Source: Pedococcus bigeumensis
Lineage (GTDB): Bacteria > Actinomycetota > Actinomycetes > Actinomycetales > Dermatophilaceae
DNA: 64,000 nt
Assembly: GCF_006438965.1 (NCBI RefSeq)
Contig: NZ_RCZM01000003.1
Span: 248,001-312,000 of the forward strand
Direction: 5' to 3'
The stretch's first letter is position 1. Each line of letters begins with the position of its first letter. The notes under the pieces were generated by a model. The model did not search any database. It was given only the letters and a program-made list of their open reading frames with translations, and was not told the origin of the DNA. The translations under genes were made by a program, and so were the position numbers. Below are positions 52,066-61,787 of this stretch, in pieces.

Positions 52066-53655
52066 CTACTTCGTGGTCAGCCGCAGCGAGAAGTCCGACG
52101 ACCCGCCGTCGCCGGTCACGCTGAACCCCAACGCCGACAACGCACCCAGGTTCTTCGCCTCGTCGGCGGGGACCTCGTCCTTGAATGCTGTGAGGAGGCC
52201 GGCGATGTCGACGTAGCCGACGATCTGGGCCTTGCCGGAGTCCTTGACCGCCTCCTTGAAGCCGGCGGTGTCACCCAGTCCGGAGCCCGAGGCGATCTCG
52301 TCGGCGTAGTCGTCGGTCAAGGAGACGACAGTGCGGTCACCCGCCGACTTCAGCGTCAACGCACCCCCACCCGACGGCTCGACGGAGCCCATCAGCTCAC
52401 CCGCGGAGTCCGCGAGCTTCTGCAGGACGGCCTTGTCACCGTTGCTGACAACCGCCACCTTCAGGTCGCTCGCGTCAGCACCCAGGCCGCCGAAGGCGAC
52501 CGAGAACTGGCTGCCGAGCGCGGCATACAGGTCGTCGGGAAGCTTGATGCCCAGCGCGTCCTGCGCCTGCGCAAGCCCGTCGGTGAACTCCTGGTCTCCC
52601 GCCATGCTCTTGAAGCCCTTCTCCAGCTCGGGCCAGCCGGCCTTGAGCTGGTCGCCCGCATTGGCGACCGTCACCGCGGCCAGGGTGTCCTTGGGCAGCG
52701 CCTCGATCGAGCTTGCGGTCGCCTTGCCGGCGAAGCTGGTGGTCCCGCCGCTGGTGTGACCCGCGAGCTCGAGGTGTGGTCCGTCGAACCGCAGGGCCAC
52801 CGCGACGCGTCCCTTGCCGACCCCGCCGGTGCTCGAGGGGCTAGCACCCATCAGGCTGCCGGGGATCGCACCGAAGAGCCCGCCAGACGCTCCACCGAGC
52901 AGGCCGTCGGCCTTGCCTGCGTCGAACCAGGAGGCGGCCACGCCGTCCTCGCCGAGCTCAGCCATGTCCTTGGCGAAGTTCGTCGAGTCCGCCAGGGTCC
53001 CCTTCGCGGTGGCACTGACGACGCCGGCCAGCTTCTTCGTGGTGTCGGTGCACACTGCGTAGGCCTCGAGGACCTGGCAGGCGCCCCCCGTCGCGTCCGT
53101 GAGCTTGGGCAGGCTCGCCTCCGCCTTGCCCTTGTCGGTGACCGCCAGCGCGACGACGACGGTGGGCTTGGACGAGCCATCCGCCCCGGGGACGGCGCCG
53201 ACCCCGATGCGCTGGCCCAGCCAGGGCTCGATGTCCTTGGCGTAGTCGATCCCCTTGAGCTGGCCGTCCTCCTCCAGAGCCTTGATGATGACCTCGCGCA
53301 GGTCGGAGTCGTCCTTGACCTTGCCCTCGGCGGCGGGGAACCTGCGGACGAACCGGATCGCGTCGAGCTTCTGGCCAGCCGCGGGGTCGAGGTCGACCTT
53401 GGCGAAGGCGATGGTCGTCCCCGGCATGACGGACTCGGGCTGGGCGCCGCCACCGCTGACCTGGTTGAAGACCACGGCGCCACCAGCTCCCACGGCCACG
53501 ATGGCCAGGATGCCGCCGACCAGGGCGATAGTGCGGCCGCGGCCACCAGCCGGGCGCGGCTGCTCCTGCGGCACGGCTGCCCCGCTGGGCACGGCTGCCT
53601 CGCTGGGCGCGGTGTGACGGACAGGCGGTTCGAACAGGTTCTCGGGCGTGCTCAT
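52066..53655 (-). CDS. DUF3352 domain membrane-anchored protein
   Basis: 529 residues. A Pro-rich cytosolic N-terminus, one membrane helix (TIALVGGILAIVAVGAGGAVVF), then a large exported domain with the DUF3352 opening MPGTTIAFAKVDLDPAAGQKLDAIRFVRRFPA and repeats of alpha/beta units. Function unknown; it is widespread in actinobacteria. Monocistronic. Confidence 0.85.
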   Translation of the reverse strand: MSTPENLFEPPVRHTAPSEAAVPSGAAVPQEQPRPAGGRGRTIALVGGILAIVAVGAGGAVVFNQVSGGGAQPESVMPGTTIAFAKVDLDPAAGQKLDAIRFVRRFPAAEGKVKDDSDLREVIIKALEEDGQLKGIDYAKDIEPWLGQRIGVGAVPGADGSSKPTVVVALAVTDKGKAEASLPKLTDATGGACQVLEAYAVCTDTTKKLAGVVSATAKGTLADSTNFAKDMAELGEDGVAASWFDAGKADGLLGGASGGLFGAIPGSLMGASPSSTGGVGKGRVAVALRFDGPHLELAGHTSGGTTSFAGKATASSIEALPKDTLAAVTVANAGDQLKAGWPELEKGFKSMAGDQEFTDGLAQAQDALGIKLPDDLYAALGSQFSVAFGGLGADASDLKVAVVSNGDKAVLQKLADSAGELMGSVEPSGGGALTLKSAGDRTVVSLTDDYADEIASGSGLGDTAGFKEAVKDSGKAQIVGYVDIAGLLTAFKDEVPADEAKNLGALSALGFSVTGDGGSSDFSLRLTTK

Positions 53656-53814
53656 GGTGCGTTCCCCCCAGGGTGAAAGACAGTGCGAAATGTCCCGCGC
53701 AGTCTAGGAACGGCCGGCCACCGCCTCGCGCCCGTCGAGAGATGTCGTAACCGGTTCGTGCCCAATTCCACCCGAACGGCTGAACCGCACCCGCAACCCC
53801 CGGGGTTCCACCTC

Positions 53815-53860
53815 TGTTGGAAGTGAAACTGCCGGATATCCGGAACTTTCACTTCCAACA
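53815..53860. repeat. Perfect nested palindrome (46 bp)
   Basis: Outer arms TGTTGGAAGTGAAA and TTTCACTTCCAACA are perfect over 14 bp and enclose CCGGATATCCGG, itself a perfect palindrome. It lies between the DUF3352 gene and the rplI terminator, in a gap of nearly 290 bases without a gene. The size and symmetry suggest a cruciform or protein site rather than a plain terminator, because no T tract follows. Confidence 0.7.
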
Positions 53861-53883
53861 CGTCCAGGAAGCCCCGGGCATGG

Positions 53884-53925
53884 CGAAGGCCCGGCCTCCG
53901 CATGTCAGCGGGAGCCGGGCCTTCG
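53884..53925 (-). terminator. Terminator of the rpsR-rplI transcript
   Basis: Stem CGAAGGCCCGGC / GCCGGGCCTTCG with a further CTCCGC / GCGGG pairing inside, 18 bases downstream of the rplI stop codon on the minus strand. Confidence 0.8.
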
Positions 53926-53942
53926 TCGGGTGTGGTGCTGGG

Positions 53943-54389
53943 TCAGCCTGCGACGACGTCGAGGTTCACCTTGGCCTGCACCTCGGGGTGCAGGCGGATG
54001 AGCGCCTCGTGCGTGCCGACGGACTTGATCGGGGTGGTGACCTCGATCTTGCGCTTGTCGAGCTCCGGGCCACCGGCCGCCTTGACGGCAGCGGCGATGT
54101 CGGCGGTCGAGATGGCACCGAACAGGCGGCCGGAGGCGCCTGCGTGGGCAACCACCTTGACGGCCTTGTTCTCGAGGTTGCCCTTGATCGACTTGGCCTC
54201 CTCGAGGGAGTTGATCGCACGGACCTCGCGGCCCTTGTTGATCGAGTCGACCTGCTTCTGCCCGCCCTTGGTCCACGCGGTGGCCAGGCCACGGCGGAAC
54301 AGGAAGTTGCGGGCGTAGCCGTCCTTGACGTCGACGACGTCACCGGCGGTGCCGAGGCTGGAGACCTCGTGGGTCAGAATCACCTTCAT
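53943..54389 (-). CDS. rplI: 50S ribosomal protein bL9
   Basis: 148 residues. [36 protein letters not shown] is the signature N-terminal domain, followed by the long connecting helix and the C-terminal RNA-binding domain. Lies 26 bases after rpsR in the same transcript. Confidence 0.98.
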   Translation of the reverse strand: MKVILTHEVSSLGTAGDVVDVKDGYARNFLFRRGLATAWTKGGQKQVDSINKGREVRAINSLEEAKSIKGNLENKAVKVVAHAGASGRLFGAISTADIAAAVKAAGGPELDKRKIEVTTPIKSVGTHEALIRLHPEVQAKVNLDVVAG

Positions 54390-54415
54390 GGTTCAGATCC
54401 TCCTAGTGCCCGAGC

Positions 54416-54652
54416 TCAGCGGGACGAGCTCGAGTAGGGCAGCAGCGCCATTTCGCGGGCGTTCTTGACCGCGGTGGCGATGAGTCGCTGCTCCTGGACG
54501 GACACACCGGTCACCCGACGCGCGCGGATCTTGCCGCGATCGGAGATGAACTTGCGCAGCAGCGCAGTGTCCTTGTAGTCGATGTTCTCGACCTTCGCCG
54601 CCTTCAGCGGGTTGGCCTTCTTCTTGGGCTTGCGCACAACGGGCTTGGCCAT
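54416..54652 (-). CDS. rpsR: 30S ribosomal protein bS18
   Basis: 78 residues. [54 protein letters not shown] is diagnostic. The N-terminal zinc-ribbon cysteines of C+ paralogues are absent, so this is the zinc-independent (C-) form; a second copy for zinc-replete growth may exist elsewhere. Confidence 0.98.
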   Translation of the reverse strand: MAKPVVRKPKKKANPLKAAKVENIDYKDTALLRKFISDRGKIRARRVTGVSVQEQRLIATAVKNAREMALLPYSSSSR

Positions 54653-54751
54653 CGTGGTGCTCTCCTTCTGCCGAGATTCTCAGCGGATGAGCCCTGGTCG
54701 CCCAGGGATGGTGTGATTCACACTCTGTTGATCGAGCGTGGTCAAACGGTG

Positions 54752-54801
54752 GGTATGCCGTGTGGCCGGCTTCCCTGCGGAAGCTCACCACCCGGCATAC
54801 C
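54752..54801 (-). terminator. Inverted repeat between ssb and rpsR
   Basis: GGTATGCCG (54752-54760) pairs with CGGCATACC (54793-54801), and the adjacent TGTGG and CCACC extend the stem partly. Located directly after the ssb stop codon on the minus strand; it may terminate or attenuate reading into rpsR. Arms contain the GGCATAC heptamer. Confidence 0.5.
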
Positions 54802-54818
54802 GAGAGGATCTGAACCGA

Positions 54819-55397
54819 TCAGAAGGGGGGCTCGTCGTAGGACGGCGCTCCGCCGCCCCACCCGCCACCCTGCTGGCCACCGGACTGTTGACCGCCGGAT
54901 GCCGGGGCTGCCTGCGGACCACCCTGGGAGCCACCGGACGGACCGGTTGCCCACGGGTCTTCCTGCGAGCCGCCCTGACCACCCTGGCCGCCACCCGAGC
55001 CGCCGAAGCCGCCACCGCCGCCTGCTCCGCCGCGCTGGGTCTTGTTGACCTTCGCAGTGGCGTAGCGCAGGGACGGGCCGACCTCGTCGACCTCGAGCTC
55101 CATGACGGTGCGCTTCTCGCCCTCTTTGGTGTCGTACGAGCGAGACTTCAGGCGACCGGTGACGAGCACGCGAGTGCCCCGCTGGAGCGACTCGGCGACG
55201 TTCTCCGCCGCGTCGCGCCACACCGAGCAGCGCATGAACAGCGTTTCGCCGTCCTTCCACTCGTTGGACTGCCGGTCGAACTGCCGCGGCGTGGACGCCA
55301 CGGTGAAGTTCGCGACGGCAGCACCCGAGGGGGTGAAGCGCAGCTCAGGGTCGCCGGTGATGTTGCCGATGACGGTGATGACGGTGTCGCCAGCCAT
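54819..55397 (-). CDS. ssb: Single-stranded DNA-binding protein
   Basis: 192 residues. OB fold begins [69 protein letters not shown] long Gly/Gln-rich linker and the acidic tip SYDEPPF that recruits repair and replication proteins follow. Part of the conserved rpsF-ssb-rpsR-rplI cluster. Confidence 0.97.
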   Translation of the reverse strand: MAGDTVITVIGNITGDPELRFTPSGAAVANFTVASTPRQFDRQSNEWKDGETLFMRCSVWRDAAENVAESLQRGTRVLVTGRLKSRSYDTKEGEKRTVMELEVDEVGPSLRYATAKVNKTQRGGAGGGGGFGGSGGGQGGQGGSQEDPWATGPSGGSQGGPQAAPASGGQQSGGQQGGGWGGGAPSYDEPPF

Positions 55398-55464
55398 GGA
55401 GCATGTCCCCTGTTCGTTGGTCAGGTCTGGTGGATCTGGTGGTTCAGATGTGGATCGGTGTGGC

Positions 55465-55752
55465 TCAGGCGCCGGGGCGCAGGAGCTTGGTCCGCATGAC
55501 CGACTCGTTCAGGCTGAGCTGACGGTCCAGCTCCTTGGCCGTAGCCGGCTCTGCGGTGAAGTTGACGACGGCGTAGATGCCTTCGGCCTTCTTCTTGATC
55601 TCGAACGCCAAACGACGACGGCCCCAGATGTCGATGTTGTCGACGGTGCCCTTGTCCTTGGTGACGACGGTGAGGAACTTGTCGAGCGAGGGCGCGACGG
55701 TCCGGTCGTCGAGCTCGGGGTCGAGGATGACCATGAGTTCGTACTGACGCAT
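55465..55752 (-). CDS. rpsF: 30S ribosomal protein bS6
   Basis: 95 residues from ATG 55752, with AGGAGG upstream. [27 protein letters not shown] and [37 protein letters not shown] are diagnostic. First gene of the ribosomal cluster; its 170-base leader should hold the promoter. Confidence 0.98.
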   Translation of the reverse strand: MRQYELMVILDPELDDRTVAPSLDKFLTVVTKDKGTVDNIDIWGRRRLAFEIKKKAEGIYAVVNFTAEPATAKELDRQLSLNESVMRTKLLRPGA

Positions 55753-55900
55753 GCTGATAACCCGCCTCCTTTGGTCTGTAGCGGTCACGGCGTTTCCGTG
55801 ACAGGAGGGTTGCAGTGCGATCCCCCTCGAGCACACCGTCGAGGTATGCCGCGGGGGAACCTGACAAAGAGTACCGGGCCGCACGGACAACGCCGAATCG

Positions 55901-55909
55901 TTGTCCACA
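55901..55909 (+). promoter_or_regulatory. DnaA box upstream of rpsF
   Basis: TTGTCCACA, an exact match to the actinobacterial DnaA-box consensus, in the rpsF leader. A single box could mark DnaA-dependent control, consistent with a replication-linked gene cluster. Confidence 0.45.
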
Positions 55910-55924
55910 GGCCCTTGGATGCGA

Positions 55925-57391
55925 TCAGGCGAGACGGACCAGCAGGTGGTCCGGGGCGTCGGTGAAGTCGCCGGCGAGCTCGTCGACGACCGCGTCCGAG
56001 TCGTCGTCGACACCCGAGTCTGAAGGATCCTCCGTGCCCTGACCCGGATGATCCTTCAGACTCGGAGGACCAAGCGGACCAGTCCCCTCGGTCTCCGGCT
56101 CGTCTTCCGGCGCGGGGGCCTCGGCGCGCTGGGCGGCGGTGTGCCAGACCCGCCAGACGAGGTAGCCGACCGCGATCAGGCGCAGGGTGAGGAACACGGC
56201 ATACCAGCCCGGCGGCAGGCCACGGTCGGGCTTGGACAGGCCCCCGACGTAGATCCACACCGCGACGAAGTGCAGCGCCTCGGCGCCCGCCCACCACAGG
56301 TGGTCGCGCCAGCGCAGGCCGCACAACGCCACCAGCGGGAGCAGCCAGAGCGAGGCCTGCACGGGAAAGGCCTTGCCGGTCACGAGGGCGACCGCGACCA
56401 GGACCAGGGCGACCTCGGCCAGGGTGGGGCGACGGCGGGTGCTCAGCGCGAAGACCGCACCCATGAGCACCGCGACGATGAGCCCGGCCGCGGTGAGCAG
56501 CGTGGTGGCTCCGTTCGGCAGGGGGTGGCCGACCAGCTGCGGGATCATCCACGGCGAGCCGAGGCCGGCGGCGCTGTCCCACCACACCTGGTAGGACCGC
56601 AGGATGGCGCCCGGGTTCGCCACCAGGAACGGCAGCAGGACCACTGCCACGGCGCCGGCGGCGGCCGCGAGGGTCCGGCCGACCGCACCGAGGCGGCCGG
56701 TGCGCAGCCCGAGGACGACGAGCGCCAGGAGGATCAGCAGCGGGTAGGTGCGGGCGGTGACCGCCAGTCCCAGCAGCGCCCCGGCCAGGGCAGGTCGGCG
56801 CCGGCTCCAGGCCCAGATGCCGGCACTGACGAGGGCCACCCCGAAGATGTCGGGCGACAGCATCGCGGTGAGCAGCAGGACCGGACTCAGGGCGAACTGC
56901 GCGGCGTTGGTCGAGTGCAGCGGTAGCGAGGCGGCAGTGAGGTAGACGATCGCCACCGCGAGGGCCGTCGCGACCAGGGCCCACAGGGCGAAGTACCAGC
57001 GGGTCTGGTCGAGGAAGGAGCCGTCGGGCACCAGACCACCGACCCAGGCCATCACGGCACCGGTGAGCACCGGATGGTCGGCCCGCGCTCCCTCACCGCC
57101 GACGTAGGACGCCAGCCCGTTGTCGAGGTTGCCGAGCTGGTAGAGCGCGGGGAGGTCGGAGAAGCAGGCGTGCCAGAACTGGTCGGAGCCGGTCCACCCC
57201 TTCTGGATGCAGTGGGCGCGCTCCGCGACGGACAGCGCCATCGTCGCGGCCGTGGCGACCAGCAGCGGCACGACGGTCGCCACCCAGGACATCGCCCGGA
57301 TGGAGGCGTGCCGCCCCAGGGGCCCGCCGGCGACAGCCAGCGCACCCCCGGGCAGCACGTCCTGCCGCGTTCGGTCGGTCAGTCGCGTCAC
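55925..57391 (-). CDS. GT87-like (DUF2029) multi-spanning membrane protein
   Basis: 488 residues, GTG start overlapping the end of the penicillin-binding protein gene by four bases. About ten hydrophobic helices; a conserved extracellular [23 protein letters not shown] loop and the Asp-containing [10 protein letters not shown] region match polyprenol-phosphate-dependent mannosyltransferases of the GT87 type. The equivalent in Mycobacterium is the product next to ponA1 (Rv0051). The last 60 residues are an acidic disordered tail. Confidence 0.82.
   Translation of the reverse strand: MTRLTDRTRQDVLPGGALAVAGGPLGRHASIRAMSWVATVVPLLVATAATMALSVAERAHCIQKGWTGSDQFWHACFSDLPALYQLGNLDNGLASYVGGEGARADHPVLTGAVMAWVGGLVPDGSFLDQTRWYFALWALVATALAVAIVYLTAASLPLHSTNAAQFALSPVLLLTAMLSPDIFGVALVSAGIWAWSRRRPALAGALLGLAVTARTYPLLILLALVVLGLRTGRLGAVGRTLAAAAGAVAVVLLPFLVANPGAILRSYQVWWDSAAGLGSPWMIPQLVGHPLPNGATTLLTAAGLIVAVLMGAVFALSTRRRPTLAEVALVLVAVALVTGKAFPVQASLWLLPLVALCGLRWRDHLWWAGAEALHFVAVWIYVGGLSKPDRGLPPGWYAVFLTLRLIAVGYLVWRVWHTAAQRAEAPAPEDEPETEGTGPLGPPSLKDHPGQGTEDPSDSGVDDDSDAVVDELAGDFTDAPDHLLVRLA
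56014..56065. repeat. 16-bp perfect inverted repeat inside the 3' part of the GT87 gene
   Basis: CCGAGTCTGAAGGATC (56014-56029) and GATCCTTCAGACTCGG (56050-56065) are perfectly complementary with a 20-base loop. It lies within coding sequence for the acidic tail, 90 bases before the stop, and may be an intragenic terminator-like or mRNA-stability hairpin. Confidence 0.7.
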
Positions 57392-59595
57392 GGCGCGGCG
57401 GTGGTGCCTCGCGGTCGGTCACCGAGCAAGGTGACTGTCCCGCTCGTGGGCGGCGGGGTCGGCAGGGTGGGCTTGCCGGTTCCGTTGGTCTTGGTCTGCG
57501 TCGGGGTCGTCGTCGTCGTGGTCGGCGGCGTCGTGGTCGTAGTGGTGGTCGTCGTGCTCGTGCTGCTGGGCGGCGGCGGGGGTGGGGTGTAGACGTTGTC
57601 GTCGCCGAGGCCGGCGCGCTTCGGGAAGTCGACGATCTTCTGGCCCTTGAGCGCGACCTCCATGAAGTCGGTCCAGATGTGCAGCGGAACGGTCGCACCG
57701 GTCAGCTCGCCGACACCGTTCACGTTGTCCATCGACAGCTCGGCACCGTTCTTGCCGGTGCTGTAGATGCCCACCGCGGTGGCCAGCTGGGGAGTGAAGC
57801 CGTTGAACCACGCGGCCTTGTTGTCGGTCGTGGTTCCGGTCTTGCCCGCGACCGGACGACCGAGGATCTGCGCGTACTCGGCGGTGCCGTTCTTGACGAC
57901 CTGCTGCATGGCGTCGACGGTGTCGGCCGTGACCTCCTTGTCGAAGGCTGCCTTCTTGTTCGGCTTGGCCTTGTAGTCCAGGTCGCCGGGGCCGCCCTTG
58001 ACGGTGCGGATGAAGTACGGCGCCACGCGGGTGCCCTGCGACGCGATGGTCGCGTACGCGTTCGCCATGTTGGTCACCGTCACGTGCGAGGTGCCGAGCA
58101 CGTTGGCGTAGTTGGTGCCCAGGCCCTTGGAGGGCAGACCGGCCGTGACGGCCGCGTCGCGGGTCGCCTTGGGCCCGACCTTGATGTTGAGCTGGGCGTA
58201 GACGGTGTTCACCGAGTGCCCGGTCGCGGTGCGCAGGTCGATGTTGCCGAACTGCTCGCCGGAGCCCGGCCCGAAGTTGCGGACGCCACCACGGCGCAGG
58301 AAGTCGCTGGCGGCCCCCTTGTCCTCGAACTCCTTGAAGTACTGGGGACTCCGACCGTCGAACTTGGTCTTGGTGCTGATCGGCTTGTCCTGCGACAACG
58401 CCGCCAGGAGCGCGAAGACCTTGAAGGTCGACCCGGCCTGCATCGTGGCCTGGGTGGCGGTGTTGAACTGTTCCTTCTGGTAGTCAGCACCGCCATACAT
58501 CGCGACCACTGCGCCGTCGCCCGGCTTGATCGAGGTCAGGCCGACCCGCAGCGTCGAGGTCCCCTTGCCCGTGGGCATCCGGTCCTTGACGGCAGCCACC
58601 GCGGCCTTCTGGGCCCGCTGGTCGATCGTGGTGACGATGCGGTAGCCACCCTTGTCGATGTCCTGGTCGGTGAGCTTGAGCTTGGCCTTCAGCTCACGCT
58701 TGACCGCGTCGGTGATGAACCCGTTGGGTCCGGAGGTGTTGCGGTTGGGCTGGTACTTCACCAGCGACTTGCTCGGGAACTGCGCCGCGGAACGCTCCGC
58801 CGGGGTCAGCCACCCCTCGGTGACCATGCCGTCCATGACGTACTTCCAGCGGGCCTCGGCGTTGGCCTTCTGCGACGCACCGAGACCGGGATCGAAGAAC
58901 GACGGCCCCTTGACGACGGAGGCCAGCAGGGCACCCTCGGAGGGGGTCAGCTTGGAGACGTCCTTGTTGAAGTAGGCCTTCGACGCCGTCTGGATACCGA
59001 ACGCGCCGCGGCCGTAGTAGATCGTGTTGAGGTAGTTCTCGAGGATCTGGTCCTTCGACTGCTGCTTGGCGATCTTGATGGAGATGATGATCTCCTTGCC
59101 CTTGCGCGACAGCGTCTGGTCCTGCGTCAGGAAGTAGTTCTTGACGTACTGCTGGGTGATCGTCGACCCGCTCTGGGCGGTGCCGCCGCGCAACGTCGTC
59201 CAGGCGCCCCGCAGGATGCCGGAGGGGCTGATGCCGGAGTTCTGGTAGAAGTTGCGGTCCTCCGCGGCCAGGTGTGCTTCCTGCACCGGCTTGGGCACCT
59301 GCTTGAGGAGCACCGACTCGCGGTTGACCTCACTGATCCGGTCGATCTCGGTCTTGCCGTCGGCGTAGTAGATGATCGAGGCCTGCGCCGAGGCCAGGTC
59401 GTTGGGCTTGGGGGCGTCGATCGTCGCGTAGGCGATGAAGAAGGCGATCACCACCAGCAGGAAGCCCGCCAGGGCCGCGATACCGAGCCGCTTGGCCCAC
59501 CGCTTGCCGGCGCCACCCTCGGGCTTGGCCGCCTTGGCACGGCGAGCCTGACCCTCCTTGGCCTGGGCGCGCGTCTTCGGACGTGAGGTGCTCAT
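57388..59595 (-). CDS. ponA: Bifunctional penicillin-binding protein (class A, PonA-like)
   Basis: 735 residues from ATG 59595, with GGAAGG upstream. Cytosolic basic N-terminus, one membrane helix, then the GT51 glycosyltransferase (AHLAAEDRNFYQNSGISPSGILRG, GGSTITQQ-like SGSTITQQYVKNYFL, and KIAKQQSKDQILENYLNTIYYGRGAFG). The transpeptidase has active-site STFK in QAGSTFKVF, the SVN motif in TGHSVNTVY and KTGTT. The C-terminus is a Pro/Thr low-complexity tail. It polymerises and cross-links peptidoglycan. Position beside padR-ino1 and the GT87 gene matches ponA1 of mycobacteria. Confidence 0.95.
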   Translation of the reverse strand: MSTSRPKTRAQAKEGQARRAKAAKPEGGAGKRWAKRLGIAALAGFLLVVIAFFIAYATIDAPKPNDLASAQASIIYYADGKTEIDRISEVNRESVLLKQVPKPVQEAHLAAEDRNFYQNSGISPSGILRGAWTTLRGGTAQSGSTITQQYVKNYFLTQDQTLSRKGKEIIISIKIAKQQSKDQILENYLNTIYYGRGAFGIQTASKAYFNKDVSKLTPSEGALLASVVKGPSFFDPGLGASQKANAEARWKYVMDGMVTEGWLTPAERSAAQFPSKSLVKYQPNRNTSGPNGFITDAVKRELKAKLKLTDQDIDKGGYRIVTTIDQRAQKAAVAAVKDRMPTGKGTSTLRVGLTSIKPGDGAVVAMYGGADYQKEQFNTATQATMQAGSTFKVFALLAALSQDKPISTKTKFDGRSPQYFKEFEDKGAASDFLRRGGVRNFGPGSGEQFGNIDLRTATGHSVNTVYAQLNIKVGPKATRDAAVTAGLPSKGLGTNYANVLGTSHVTVTNMANAYATIASQGTRVAPYFIRTVKGGPGDLDYKAKPNKKAAFDKEVTADTVDAMQQVVKNGTAEYAQILGRPVAGKTGTTTDNKAAWFNGFTPQLATAVGIYSTGKNGAELSMDNVNGVGELTGATVPLHIWTDFMEVALKGQKIVDFPKRAGLGDDNVYTPPPPPPSSTSTTTTTTTTTPPTTTTTTPTQTKTNGTGKPTLPTPPPTSGTVTLLGDRPRGTTAAP

Positions 59596-59753
59596 GGAAC
59601 CTTCCAGATCGGCATACAACTGGCGCAGCATGCGGCTCCCAGGCCGCGCCCGCGCGCTGTCAAGTGACGCTCAGTATGACTGCTGACCATGTGAAACGTG
59701 CATTCGCGGTCCCCGGCGCGGGGCGAGTCCCACCGTCGACGTCATGGCGCACG

Positions 59754-59774
59754 GATATATCGGCCCGATATATC
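59754..59774. promoter_or_regulatory. Perfect palindrome, probable PadR operator
   Basis: Arms GATATATCGG and CCGATATATC around a single central C. AT-rich in a GC-rich context and 99 bases before the padR start, between the divergent ponA and padR genes. It could control padR-ino1. Confidence 0.65.
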
Positions 59775-59873
59775 TGGTGTACGCTGCTGCCGTCGTCGAA
59801 CACTCGGGGACCACCCACGAAGACCACCACGGACGAGTCCGTGTGCCGATTGCGAAGGGAGGTGCGAACCCGC

Positions 59874-60521
59874 ATGAGCCGTCGATCCGAACTGCTCGAG
59901 TTCGCCGTCCTGGGGCTGCTCCACGAGAGCCCCATGCATGGCTACGAGCTGCGCAAGCGCCTCAACGCTGCGCTCGGCGTCTTCCGTGCCCTGTCCTACG
60001 GCACGCTCTACCCCTGCCTGCGGGAACTGCTCGACCGGGGCCTGATCGCCCAGGCCGTCGGCACCCAGCACGCGGCGGCCACCTCTGGTTCCAAGCGCGC
60101 CCGCATCGTGTACGAGCTCAGCGCGGACGGCAAGGAGCACTTCCAGGAGCTGGTCAAGGAGGCCGGGCCGACCGCGTGGGAGGACGACACCTTCGACGTC
60201 CACTTCGCGTTCTTCGCCCGCACCGAGGCCGAGGTCCGGCTGCGCATCCTCGAGGGACGCCGCAGCCGGCTCGAGGAGCGGCTGGACACCATCCGCACCA
60301 GCTCGGCCAAGAACCGCGAGCGCTTCGACACCTACACGGCCGCCCTCGAGCGGCACGGCCTGGACTCCGCCGAGCGTGAGGTCCGCTGGCTCAACGAGCT
60401 CATCACCGCCGAGCGGAACGTCCCCGCCCGGGCAACCACGCGGCATACCGCTGCGCCTGCACGACCGTCTTCGCCAGCACAGCAGTCCCACAGCACCACG
60501 ACCACCACCCCCGAAAAGTAA
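59874..60521 (+). CDS. PadR family regulator
   Basis: 215 residues from ATG 59874 with GAAGGGAGGTG upstream. [56 protein letters not shown] is the PadR winged helix; the C-terminal helical dimerisation domain reads [35 protein letters not shown], followed by a disordered Thr/Ser/Pro tail. It lies directly before ino1, an association seen across actinobacteria (Rv0047c-Rv0046c), so it probably controls inositol synthesis. Confidence 0.92.
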   Translation: MSRRSELLEFAVLGLLHESPMHGYELRKRLNAALGVFRALSYGTLYPCLRELLDRGLIAQAVGTQHAAATSGSKRARIVYELSADGKEHFQELVKEAGPTAWEDDTFDVHFAFFARTEAEVRLRILEGRRSRLEERLDTIRTSSAKNRERFDTYTAALERHGLDSAEREVRWLNELITAERNVPARATTRHTAAPARPSSPAQQSHSTTTTTPEK

Positions 60522-60534
60522 GAGGAGTCATCCC

Positions 60535-61626
60535 ATGGGATCCGTTCGCGTCGCCATCGTTGGCGTCGGCAACTGCGCCAGCTCGCTGGTCCAGGGTGTC
60601 GAGTACTACAAGGACGCCGACCCGGCCGGCAACGTCCCCGGGCTCATGCACGTCAAGTTCGGTGAGTACCACGTCAAGGACGTCGAGTTCGTCGCCGCCT
60701 TCGACGTGGATGCCAAGAAGGTCGGCTTCGACCTCTCCGAGGCCATCGGCAACTCCGAGAACAACACCATCCGCATCGCCGACGTGCCGCCCACCGGCGT
60801 CACCGTGCAGCGCGGTCACACCTACGACGGCATCGGCAAGTACTACGCCCAGACCATCGAGCAGTCCGACGCCGAGCCCGTGGACATCGTCCAGGTCCTC
60901 AAGGACACCAAGGCCGACGTGCTCGTCTCCTACCTCCCGGTGGGCTCCGAGGTCGCCGACAAGTTCTACGCCCAGTGCGCGATCGACGCCGGTGTGGCCT
61001 TCGTCAACGCCCTCCCCGTGTTCATCGCGTCCGACCCCGAGTGGGCCGCGAAGTTCGAGGCTGCCGGCGTCCCGGTCATCGGTGACGACATCAAGAGCCA
61101 GGTCGGCGCGACCATCACCCATCGCGTGATGGCCAAGCTGTTCGAAGACCGTGGCGTCACGCTGGACCGCACCTACCAGCTCAACGTCGGCGGCAACATG
61201 GACTTCAAGAACATGCTCGAGCGCGAGCGCCTCGAGTCCAAGAAGGTCTCCAAGACCCAGGCCGTCACGTCCAACCTGACCGGCGCCCTGGCCGGCCTGA
61301 CCGACAGCCGCAACGTGCACATCGGCCCGTCCGACTACGTCGCGTGGCTCGACGACCGCAAGTGGGCCTACGTGCGCCTCGAGGGTCGCGCGTTCGGCGA
61401 CGTGCCGCTGAACCTCGAGTACAAGCTCGAGGTCTGGGACTCGCCCAACTCCGCCGGCATCATCATCGACGCCATCCGGGCGGCCAAGATCGCCAAGGAC
61501 CGCGGCATCGGCGGCGCGCTGATCAGCGCCTCGTCCTACCTGATGAAGTCCCCGCCCGTGCAGCGCGAGGACACCGAGGGCCGCACCAAGCTCGAGGCCT
61601 TCATCGCCGGCACCGAAGAGCGCTGA
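60535..61626 (+). CDS. ino1: Inositol-3-phosphate synthase
   Basis: 363 residues; AGAGGAG precedes ATG 60535, 13 bases after pad[23 protein letters not shown] is the NAD-binding start of the actinobacterial short form. Catalytic-region motifs include [26 protein letters not shown] and [29 protein letters not shown]. It converts glucose-6-phosphate to inositol-1-phosphate, the precursor of mycothiol and phosphatidylinositol. A good terminator follows. Confidence 0.96.
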   Translation: MGSVRVAIVGVGNCASSLVQGVEYYKDADPAGNVPGLMHVKFGEYHVKDVEFVAAFDVDAKKVGFDLSEAIGNSENNTIRIADVPPTGVTVQRGHTYDGIGKYYAQTIEQSDAEPVDIVQVLKDTKADVLVSYLPVGSEVADKFYAQCAIDAGVAFVNALPVFIASDPEWAAKFEAAGVPVIGDDIKSQVGATITHRVMAKLFEDRGVTLDRTYQLNVGGNMDFKNMLERERLESKKVSKTQAVTSNLTGALAGLTDSRNVHIGPSDYVAWLDDRKWAYVRLEGRAFGDVPLNLEYKLEVWDSPNSAGIIIDAIRAAKIAKDRGIGGALISASSYLMKSPPVQREDTEGRTKLEAFIAGTEER

Positions 61627-61645
61627 TCACCTAGCGCAACCGAAC

Positions 61646-61675
61646 GGGGCACCTGACCACGTGGTCGGGTGCCCC
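61646..61675 (+). terminator. Rho-independent terminator after ino1
   Basis: GGGGCACC-T-GACCAC pairs with GTGGTC-G-GGTGCCCC and is followed by TTTCG, 19 bases after the ino1 stop codon. Confidence 0.8.
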
Positions 61676-61787
61676 TTTCGTATGCCGCGTGGCGGCGCAA
61701 CGACGTGCAGTCACCCCAGCGGTGGGTGCGGTGGGTGCGCGAGGCACGGCGACGGCATACCGCACTGCACGTCGCAGCGCCGGGAGC

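Noticed and set aside
57679-59586. 635-codon plus-strand frame opposite ponA
   Set aside because: Antisense shadow; the minus strand has all class A penicillin-binding protein motifs.
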